DNA of 64,000 bases, taken from Streptomyces indicus (GTDB taxonomy: Bacteria > Actinomycetota > Actinomycetes > Streptomycetales > Streptomycetaceae). Position numbers and translations under genes: made by a program. The notes below the pieces were generated by a model. It ran no database searches, had not been told where the DNA came from, and saw only the letters and a program-made list of their open reading frames with translations. The stretch spans positions 1-64,000 of the forward strand of contig NZ_FNFF01000016.1 in NCBI RefSeq assembly GCF_900100315.1, given 5' to 3'. Position 1 is the first letter of the stretch. Every line of letters starts with the position of its first letter. Of this stretch, positions 58,252 through 64,000 are shown piece by piece.

Positions 58252-58299
58252 ATGATGACCTCGACATTCATCGCTCACGATGGCGGTGGGCTCCGATGA
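58252..58299 (+). CDS. Short leader peptide ORF before EamA
   Basis: ATG ATG opens a 15-residue frame, MMTSTFIAHDGGGLR, ending at TGA 58297-58299. Its ribosome site AGGAGGG (58241-58247) is the best in the area, while the EamA gene has none of its own. EamA starts at 58296 in ATGA overlap with this stop. The short frame is thus likely to be translated and to couple EamA translation. It could be a regulatory leader or a relic of a longer N-terminus. Confidence 0.6.
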   Translation: MMTSTFIAHDGGGLR

Positions 58300-59132
58300 C
58301 CATCGGCATTCTGCTGGCCTTGCTGGCCGCCGTCGGGTACGGCACCTCCGACTTCATCGGCGGCTTCGGCTCCGGGCGGGTCTCGGCCTGGGCGGTCGCG
58401 TTCACCGGGCAGCTGTCCGGTGCAGGGGCGATCGTCGGCGTCAGCTTGGTGATGCCCGGCACCCCGTCGCTACGGGACTTCGGCTGGGCAGCGCTGGCCG
58501 GTCTCGGCGGCGCGATCGGGTCGGCCTTCCTCTATCGCGGGCTCTCCTCCGGCCGCATGGGGATCGCGGCACCGGTCTCGGCCGTCGGCGCCGCGATCCT
58601 GCCCGTCCTGGTCGGCTCCGCCCTCGGCGAGCGGCCGACCTCGCTGGTCTGGCTCGGCGTCCTCGTCGCGTTGCCGGCGATCTGGCTGGTGGCTCGCGAG
58701 AGTGGCGGTGACCCGGCCGGTCGCCGGCCGGCGATGACCGACGGCGGACTCGCCGGGCTGGGCTTCGGCTGCCTGTTCGTCGCCACCGCTCAGATTCCGT
58801 CCTCGGCCGGCGTGCTGCCGCTGGCCGCCAGCCAGTTGATCGGTGCCGTCGTGATCGCCGTGATCGCCACGGCACTCGGCAAGCCCTGGCGTTCCCGTGT
58901 CGGGCACCAGCACTGGGGCATCGCCGCCGGCGCCCTCGGCGCGGTCGGCACCTGCCTCTACCTCGCCGCCACCCAGGCCGCCGATCTCGGCGTGACCGCG
59001 GTCCTCACTTCGCTCTACCCGGCGATCACGGTGATGCTGGCCGTCGCGGTCCTGAAGGAACGTATCCGCCCCACCCAGCGCGTCGGCCTCGCCGCCTGCG
59101 GAGCCGCCGTCGTCCTTGTTGCCATCGGATGA
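58296..59132 (+). CDS. EamA-family (DMT) transporter
   Basis: A 278-residue membrane protein with about ten hydrophobic helices in two EamA repeats: first, IGILLALLAAVGYGTSDFIG to SLVWLGVLVALPAIWLVA; second, GGLAGLGFGCLFVATAQIPS to VGLAACGAAVVLVAIG. GLSSGRMGIAAPVSAVGAAI and LYPAITVMLAVAVLKERIRP are hallmark helices (4 and 9) in each half. Substrate is not known; relatives export amino acids or other metabolites. It is divergent from the MocR gene and translationally coupled to a 15-codon leader. Confidence 0.9.
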   Translation: MTIGILLALLAAVGYGTSDFIGGFGSGRVSAWAVAFTGQLSGAGAIVGVSLVMPGTPSLRDFGWAALAGLGGAIGSAFLYRGLSSGRMGIAAPVSAVGAAILPVLVGSALGERPTSLVWLGVLVALPAIWLVARESGGDPAGRRPAMTDGGLAGLGFGCLFVATAQIPSSAGVLPLAASQLIGAVVIAVIATALGKPWRSRVGHQHWGIAAGALGAVGTCLYLAATQAADLGVTAVLTSLYPAITVMLAVAVLKERIRPTQRVGLAACGAAVVLVAIG

Positions 59133-59774
59133 AGACCCGCCGCGGAGAGACGGACATGACGTACGCACCGCCTGACCCCGCCCTGCAGACCGCCGCACGC
59201 AAGGTCCTCGGCGGCAGCGAGCGCACGCGCCGACGGAACACCATGGGTCGCCCCACAGGAGCGCGCGGAGCTGCGCGAGCGCGCGGACGCCGTCGTACAG
59301 ACCGTCCTGCACGCGGACCGACCCTGGACCGTGCCTTGCCGACGGCCTTCGCCCGGGGCCGATCCCGTCTGGCGTGCCGTGAAGTACCGGTCCACGTAAC
59401 GGAGTTCGACGCCCTCCCGCGACGATCGTCTCGGCCGCGTATGCGGTAATGGCCCAGTCGCCGACGGCCGTGCTCCCGGAATGGCATGCAGGCAGCCCAG
59501 GTTGCGGCGGGCGCATGAGCGTGCCGCCCGGCCGGGGCAGCGGCGTTTTCCGCGGCTGCCCCGGCCGGTCTTCGCGAGCGCGTCCTCATGCGCCGCTGTA
59601 CGGCACCGACATCACGTACACAGACGCCGATTCGGATCGCGTCTCATCCTCTTCCATGCAGCAGGGCCCGTCGGATGCACCTTCGTAGTGAACCGGCAGA
59701 AGGGCCGCGGCCGTTCTGCCGACGCATGCCAACTCGCCCTGTTGAAGCAGAGAAAGAGGGGTACGCGGGTCCGC
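59133..59774 (+). other. Interval with probable gene remnant
   Basis: About 640 bases without an intact gene. From ATG 59156 (GGAGAGACGGAC upstream) a frame reads MTYAPPDPALQTAARKVLGG-SERTRRR, then turns into low-quality sequence. A second frame then gives ERAELRERADAVVQTVLHAD and RPWTVPC, and another VTEFDALPR, as if one coding region had been broken by several indels. No family could be recognised. The rest (59480-59774) shows only shadow frames. Low confidence in the remnant. Confidence 0.3.
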
Positions 59775-60056
59775 ATGGCATCCACGACTGATCGCATCAC
59801 GCCCCTGCGGGCCTCGCGGCAGCTGCGCCGGGTTCGCACCTTCTATGCGTTGGCCGTCCTGATGTGGGCGGCATCGGCCGGCTGGACCGCCTGGGAGGCT
59901 CCCGGGAGCCGGCAGATGTGGGTATCGGTCCTGCTCCTGGCCGTCTTCGCCGGTCTGCTCCTTGCTTCGTCCTTGTGGCTGCGGCGGTTGCCTGCCGAAC
60001 CGGTCCACCATGCCGCGCCACGCCGGACCTCCCGACCGAGCCACGTACACGCGTGA
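59775..60056 (+). CDS. Small membrane protein with two helices
   Basis: A 93-residue protein starting with ATG 59775. Hydrophobic segments are at about 22-40 (FYALAVLMWAASAGWTAWEA) and 49-67 (MWVSVLLLAVFAGLLLASSL), with Arg-rich ends on either side. The C-terminal tail is basic and rich in His and Pro. Function unknown. An extended frame upstream has no protein-like content. Confidence 0.6.
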   Translation: MASTTDRITPLRASRQLRRVRTFYALAVLMWAASAGWTAWEAPGSRQMWVSVLLLAVFAGLLLASSLWLRRLPAEPVHHAAPRRTSRPSHVHA

Positions 60057-60181
60057 TCTGGGGGTGACCGGCGTCGGCTGACGAGCGCGGTCACGGCTTC
60101 GGCGGTGGCCCGCCGGGTCAACGCCGAAGTGCGGCAGGAGCTTCGCGGTGACACCCGCGCATCTCCTGCCGCACCTCTGCG

Positions 60182-60370
60182 CTACTTGTCGTCGCGCAGA
60201 GAGTCGCCGACACCCTTGGCCTTGTCGCGGAGGCGTTCCATGCCCTCCTTGGCCTTGCCGCGCGCCTGGTCGGCCTTGCCCTCGGCCTCCATGCGGTCGT
60301 TGCCAGTGACCTTGCCGGCCACCTCCTTGGCCTTGCCCTTCGCCTTGTCCATGGCGCTGCTGTCACCCAT
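60182..60370 (-). CDS. CsbD-family stress protein
   Basis: A 62-residue charged, Ala/Lys-rich protein. It has the CsbD pattern: KAKGKAKEVAGKVTGNDRME, then AEGKADQARGKAKEGMERLR and DKAKGVGDSLRDDK. In Bacillus CsbD is induced by sigma-B general stress; these proteins are abundant and hydrophilic. The ATG follows GAGGAG. It is divergent from the small DUF6131-like gene. Confidence 0.9.
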   Translation of the reverse strand: MGDSSAMDKAKGKAKEVAGKVTGNDRMEAEGKADQARGKAKEGMERLRDKAKGVGDSLRDDK

Positions 60371-60539
60371 GACTGCTCCTCGCAGGATCGGGATGGGGGG
60401 AAATGCCACGCTATGAGCGCCGGGCAGCGGGCGCATCCGGAACGGTTACAGAGCGTTGATACTGCCCAGCCCTCTGCGACCGGAATTTTGATGCCCAAAA
60501 GGCGCATACTGGAAGAACTTCTGAGGGTTGGAGGACTGC

Positions 60540-60695
60540 ATGATCGCTCTCGGACTGATTCTGCTCGTCATCGGACTCGTCACCGGCATCTCCCTGCTCT
60601 GGACGATCGGCGTGATCCTGGTCGCCATCGGCGCGATCCTCTGGCTGCTGGGCGCTGCGGGCCACGCCGTAGGCGGGCGTACGCATTACTGGTAA
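60540..60695 (+). CDS. DUF6131-like 51-aa membrane protein
   Basis: A short frame from ATG 60540: MIALGLILLVIGLVTGISLL, then WTIGVILVAIGAILWLLGAA and GHAVGGRTHYW, stop at 60693-60695. Two closely spaced hydrophobic helices with Gly turns and an ending of GGRTHYW are the signs of this small actinomycete family. GAGGGTTGGAGG lies upstream with good spacing. Function unknown. It probably accompanies the stress-type CsbD gene. Confidence 0.8.
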   Translation: MIALGLILLVIGLVTGISLLWTIGVILVAIGAILWLLGAAGHAVGGRTHYW

Positions 60696-61121
60696 AGCCC
60701 TCACGGGCGCATACATGTGAGCCGCGTAAACGCCCGCAGCGGACGGCTTCCGCAACTTTCACCCGCTCCCGCCGGCGGCCACTGCGCCGGCCCGGGTGCA
60801 CAGGCCGCCGCCCCGCGCGGCCTTCACCCGCTTCCGGCAGTCGAAGGTCCGCCGTCACCGGGCCGTACGGCCCGGGCGGACCGTCGTGGTCTGCGGACTG
60901 CGGCCTACGGACTGCGGCCGGGCGGCCTGGGCTGAAAGCCGTCACCGTTCCCCGCGGCGACCGAGAGGTCACCGGCGCTCGTCAGGCCTGCGTGAAGGCG
61001 GTGGGCCCTTCGCCACCAGCAGTCGGGACTTTCGCCGTCGGAGCTCTCGTACGCCGTGCCGAAGACTGGGCCGTGAACTTACGGTTCCGTAAGTTACGGA
61101 CGCGAGGGATGAGGACCCCAC
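60696..61121. other. Gene-free interval before the nitronate monooxygenase
   Basis: About 425 bases. Apart from the palindrome at 61076-61095, only shadow frames are seen. It contains repeated GGCCTGCGG-type low-complexity sequence but no gene. Confidence 0.5.
61076..61095. promoter_or_regulatory. Perfect 20-base palindrome, TetR-type operator
   Basis: AACTTACGG-TT-CCGTAAGTT is a perfect 9+9 inverted repeat, 26 bases before the nitronate monooxygenase start; TTACGG repeats again just after it. Its length and symmetry suit a TetR-family repressor. No TetR gene lies in the window next to it. Confidence 0.7.
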
Positions 61122-62750
61122 ATGCCGACAGCCACCGAGCAGGCAGCACTCCCGAAGGTCATCCAGGGCGGAATGGGCGTGGGCGTCTCGGGCTGGCGGC
61201 TGGCCCGCGCGGTCTCGCGGACCGGTCAGCTCGGTGTGGTCTCCGGTACAGCCCTTGATGCGGTCCTGGCCCGCCGCCTCCAACTCGGCGACCCCGGCGG
61301 CGATGTGCGCCGCGCGCTCGCCGCGTTCCCGGTGCCCGCGCTCGCGGCCGCCGTGCTCGACCGCTACTACGTCCCCGGCGGTGTCGCCGACGGGGAGCGC
61401 TTCCGTACGGAGCCGATGCTGCGCGCCGAACGAGGCGAGGCGGCCGATCTGCTCACCGTCCTCGGCAACTTCGTCGAGGTGTGGCTCGCCAAGGAGGGCC
61501 ACGAAGGGCTCGTCGGGGTCAACTACCTCGCGAAGATCGAACTCGCGGTGGCCCCGGCGCTGTTCGGGGCGATCCTCGCGGGCGTCGACCACATCATCGT
61601 GGGTGCCGGTGTGCCCGCGCACCTGCCCGAACTCGCGACCCGCCTGTCCCGCGCCGAACCCGTCACCGTGATGATCACGGTCGACGGCGACGAAGCACCG
61701 TGCGAGCACCGGTTCGATCCGCGCGCGCTGTTGTCGGCCGAGGCGTCGGCGGAGGAGGCTCCGGGATGTGGTGGGGGAGTGGGCGGGGACGGGTGCCAGT
61801 GTGGCGGGACTGTCCCCGGCGAGACCGGGCCCGCCGGGTCCGCAACCGGCGATACGAAGCCGAAGCGCAGCGTCGGCCGTGTGCAGGACGTGACGATCGG
61901 CCCCCGCCCGACTCCCGCCGGCGGCCTCTCCGCCGAAGTGATCGCGGGCCTGCGGCGGCCCGCCGTCCTCGCCGTCGTCTCGCTGCCCGTGCTCGCCGCG
62001 TACCTGGCCCGCGATGAGGCGACCAGGCCCGACGGGTTCGTGATCGAGACCCCTGGTGCGGGCGGTCACAGCGCGCCGCCGCGCGGGGCGCTGACCCTCG
62101 ACGAGAACGGCGAACCCGTGTACGGACCGCGCGACGTCCCCGACCTCGCCAAGATGGCGAAGCTCGGCATCCCGTTCTGGCTCGCGGGCGGCGCGGCCCA
62201 CCCCGCGCGCCTGGCCTCCGCGCTCTCGGCCGGTGCGGCCGGTGTGCAGGTCGGCAGCGCCTTCGCGCTCTGCGAGGAGTCCGGGATGGAGGAGTCGCTG
62301 CTTACGGCGGCCAAGTCCCGTGCACGGAAAGGAACGTTGAGGGTTCGCAACGACCCCGATGCTTCCCCGACCTCCTTCCCCTTCAAGGTGGCCGACCTGC
62401 CGGGCACGCTCTCCGAGTCGTCGGTCGTGGAGGCCCGCCGTCGCGTCTGCGACCTGGGCTACCTGCGGGTGCCGTACCGCACCGCCAAGGGAGCGATCGG
62501 CTACCGCTGCCCCGCCGAACCCCACGCCGCGTACGCCCGCAAGGGCGGCGAGCCGACGGACGTCGAGGGGCGGCTCTGCCTGTGCAACGGCCTCCTCGCC
62601 ACGGTCGGCCTCGGCCAGCGCCGCCCCGGCGGCACGGTGGAGGCTCCCCTGGTCACGCTCGGCCGGGATCTGTCCTTCCTGGAGGAGCTGAGCCCGGAGG
62701 GTGAGGCGTACGCCGCGGAGGATGTGGTGAAGTGGCTGGTCGGCTCCTGA
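61122..62750 (+). CDS. Nitronate monooxygenase-type FMN enzyme
   Basis: A 542-residue FMN-dependent barrel of the NMO/2-nitropropane dioxygenase family. It begins with LPKVIQGGMGVGVSGWRLAR and has HEGLVGVNYLAKIELAVAPA, VDHIIVGAGVPAHLPELATR and FVIETPGAGGHSAPPRGALT (FMN phosphate and the active-site His region), then IPFWLAGGAAHPARLASALS and AGAAGVQVGSAFALCEESGM. It is about 170 residues longer than the typical enzyme. A Gly/Cys-rich insert (about 210-245, GCGGGVGGDGCQCGG) and a C-terminal extension with several Cys (GRLCLCNGLLATVGLG) are distinctive. Whether nitronate is the substrate is not shown. Confidence 0.87.
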   Translation: MPTATEQAALPKVIQGGMGVGVSGWRLARAVSRTGQLGVVSGTALDAVLARRLQLGDPGGDVRRALAAFPVPALAAAVLDRYYVPGGVADGERFRTEPMLRAERGEAADLLTVLGNFVEVWLAKEGHEGLVGVNYLAKIELAVAPALFGAILAGVDHIIVGAGVPAHLPELATRLSRAEPVTVMITVDGDEAPCEHRFDPRALLSAEASAEEAPGCGGGVGGDGCQCGGTVPGETGPAGSATGDTKPKRSVGRVQDVTIGPRPTPAGGLSAEVIAGLRRPAVLAVVSLPVLAAYLARDEATRPDGFVIETPGAGGHSAPPRGALTLDENGEPVYGPRDVPDLAKMAKLGIPFWLAGGAAHPARLASALSAGAAGVQVGSAFALCEESGMEESLLTAAKSRARKGTLRVRNDPDASPTSFPFKVADLPGTLSESSVVEARRRVCDLGYLRVPYRTAKGAIGYRCPAEPHAAYARKGGEPTDVEGRLCLCNGLLATVGLGQRRPGGTVEAPLVTLGRDLSFLEELSPEGEAYAAEDVVKWLVGS

Positions 62751-62807
62751 AGTTGCCGCCCGGCCCCGTGAAGCACCGTCCGCGGTGGCCGGTTGAGGAG
62801 CGCGAGC

Positions 62808-62851
62808 ACGACGACGCCCCGCCCCGGAAATCCGGGGCGGGGCGTCGTCGT
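62808..62851. terminator. Strong bidirectional terminator
   Basis: A perfect 20-base-pair stem, 62808-62827 with 62832-62851, round the loop AAAT. It lies 57 bases after the nitronate monooxygenase stop and 15 bases from the dihydroxyacetone kinase stop on the other strand. Confidence 0.92.
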
Positions 62852-62866
62852 TCGTCGTCCCGCAGC

Positions 62867-64000
62867 TCAGCCCTTGCGGTAGTTCCGGGCGTCCTCGCCC
62901 GCCGCGACCACCATCTCCAGGTCGCCGCCGACCGAGGCGGTCACGACCACGCCGACCGCGCCCTCGACGAAGGGGGCGTCCACGATGCGGGTGTCGGCCG
63001 GCATCGTGCGCGGGTCGCCGTCACCGAGGAGAGCCTGGACCGTGAGGACCGCGCTGCCCATGTCGCACAGGACCGCCACCCCCTTGCCCTCGTCCACCTT
63101 GAGAGCGGCGGCGTGGATGAGCTCGGCGCTGGTGCCGATCCGGCCGTCGTCGGTGCCGCCGGCCGCGAGGACCGGGGCGGTGTCGCCGGAGCCGACCATC
63201 GCCTTCGCCAGCTCGGCGGTGGCCTTGGCCACGGCGCGGCTGTGCGAGACGAGGACGACGCCGACACGACCGCCGGCCTCGGGCGCCGTAGCGACAGGAG
63301 CCTCGGCAGCGACAGGAGTCTCGGCCGCGGGAGTCTCGACCGCGTCGACTGCCGTGGCCTCAGGGGCGACCTGAGCCGGCTCCCAGCCCGCGTCCGCCGC
63401 CGTCGTCAGCGCCTCGAAGAGCAGCGCCACGGAGTGGGCGCCCGCGTCCTGGTGCCCGATGGAGCGTTCGCCGAGATAGCTGGCGCGGCCCTTCTTCGCC
63501 TGCATCGGCTCCGTGGCCTCGGCCGCCGTCAGGGCGGCGACGCGGGCGGCCGACAGGGCCTCGAACGGCGCGTTGCCCGCGGCCAGTTCGAGGTCCAGGG
63601 TGTCGAGCGCAGGAAGCAGCGCGTCGAGCAGCGTCGCGTCACCGGGGGCGGCTCCGCCCAGTTTGGCCACGGCCTCGGCGCCCGCACGCAACGCCGTCGC
63701 GAACTGCGCGACGGTGACGGCCTCTTCGGAGCCGAGCCGCTTGCCGGTACGGCGCAGCGCCATACCGAACAGCGGGCCCGAGGCGCCGCCGACGGAGTTG
63801 GTGAGCGTGGTGCCCGCCTGGCCCAGGAGGGCACCGGGGGTGGCCGAGGGGGTCTGCTCCTCGGCCGTACGGGCAGCGCCGAAGCCGCGCACCATGTTGG
63901 CGCCGTGGTCGCCGTCGCCGATGGCCGCGTCGAGCGCGGTGAGGCGCGCGCCCTCACGCTGGAACAGTTCGTCGGCCGCGGCCAGCCAGCGGCGGAAGTA
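62867..64000 (-). CDS. DhaL-DhaM fusion: dihydroxyacetone kinase ADP-binding and phosphotransfer subunits, 5' end outside window
   Basis: The frame runs to the window's end at 64000. The DhaL part contains LDAAIGDGDHGANMVRGF (Mg-ADP ligands DGDH), AGTTLTNSVGGASGPLFGMA and KGRASYLGERSIGHQDAGAH. After an Ala/Pro/Glu-rich linker (about 110 residues upstream of the PTS part) comes DhaM: VGVVLVSHSRAVAKATAELA with the phospho-His, GGTDDGRIGTSAELIHAAAL and GVAVLCDMGSAVLTVQALLG. DhaM is the mannose-type EIIA domain that receives phosphate from HPr and passes it to DhaL-bound ADP. The fusion is found in actinomycetes. DhaK should lie upstream, beyond the window. Confidence 0.93.
   Translation of the reverse strand, partial: YFRRWLAAADELFQREGARLTALDAAIGDGDHGANMVRGFGAARTAEEQTPSATPGALLGQAGTTLTNSVGGASGPLFGMALRRTGKRLGSEEAVTVAQFATALRAGAEAVAKLGGAAPGDATLLDALLPALDTLDLELAAGNAPFEALSAARVAALTAAEATEPMQAKKGRASYLGERSIGHQDAGAHSVALLFEALTTAADAGWEPAQVAPEATAVDAVETPAAETPVAAEAPVATAPEAGGRVGVVLVSHSRAVAKATAELAKAMVGSGDTAPVLAAGGTDDGRIGTSAELIHAAALKVDEGKGVAVLCDMGSAVLTVQALLGDGDPRTMPADTRIVDAPFVEGAVGVVVTASVGGDLEMVVAAGEDARNYRKG

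Overview
The window is very GC-rich actinomycete chromosome, almost certainly Streptomyces or a close relative. Support comes from GTG/TTG starts with GGAGG-type ribosome sites, a GH18 chitinase with the direct-repeat promoter known from Streptomyces chitinases, and GAF-ANTAR, CsbD, CGNR-finger, PdxR/MocR and ROK families. There is one tRNA gene (Trp, anticodon CCA, minus strand, about 32.7 kb). No rRNA, CRISPR array, phage structural gene or PKS/NRPS gene was found. The gene mix looks like accessory or arm-type chromosome.

Region 1 (0-5.2 kb) holds immunity-like and decayed genes: an Imm1-family protein cut by the window edge, a barstar-family gene broken by one extra G in a homopolymer, a frameshifted LysE exporter, an intact rifampin ADP-ribosyltransferase (Arr), a SUKH (SMI1/KNR4)-type protein and unrecognised small proteins. 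No cognate toxin is visible.

Region 2 (5.6-13.6 kb) holds the main find. A 4.5-kb element made of two overlapping tyrosine recombinase genes (430 and 820 aa) and a GNAT acetyltransferase has inserted into a P-loop kinase gene. The N-terminal kinase half (12015-12371) and C-terminal half (7237-7464) lie on either side and rejoin exactly in frame when the element is removed. The ends carry imperfect inverted TTNNCCGAAC boxes, each next to a different 6-base sequence. This resembles a Tn554-like, coupling-sequence style of integration. The kinase was the second gene of a NUDIX-kinase operon and also has an in-frame stop.

Region 3 (13.6-24.5 kb) holds secreted and housekeeping accessory genes: a trypsin-like protease, a GH18/CBM5-12 chitinase with a well-defined promoter and terminator, secreted proteins of unknown role, an ArsR-like regulator with two tandem operator-like sites, a GAF-ANTAR regulator, a VOC protein and an Orn/Lys/Arg decarboxylase.

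Region 4 (24.8-42.1 kb) holds a three-gene PaoABC-like molybdenum oxidoreductase operon, a saccharopine-dehydrogenase-fold protein divergent from a GlxA/AraC regulator, a lipoprotein, a sirtuin, tRNA-Trp, a methyltransferase, an AmpR/AmpC-style pair of LysR regulator and class-A-like serine hydrolase without a signal peptide, a Tat-exported MBL-fold protein, an MFS carrier, a DAO-type oxidase and a divergent EPSP synthase paralogue.

Region 5 (42.1-56.6 kb) looks like glycan use: a secreted RICIN-domain protein and a 683-aa unknown in one operon, a divergent ROK repressor with an AT-rich operator, a secreted parallel beta-helix protein, a cytosolic sulfatase divergent from its formylglycine-generating enzyme, and a GH29 fucosidase. 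Together they suggest, but do not prove, attack on a sulfated fucose-containing polymer.

Region 6 (56.7-64 kb) holds a MocR regulator divergent from an EamA transporter that follows a 15-codon leader ORF, small membrane and stress proteins, a nitronate monooxygenase behind a perfect 20-base palindrome, a strong bidirectional terminator, and the end of a DhaL-DhaM fusion that runs off the window.
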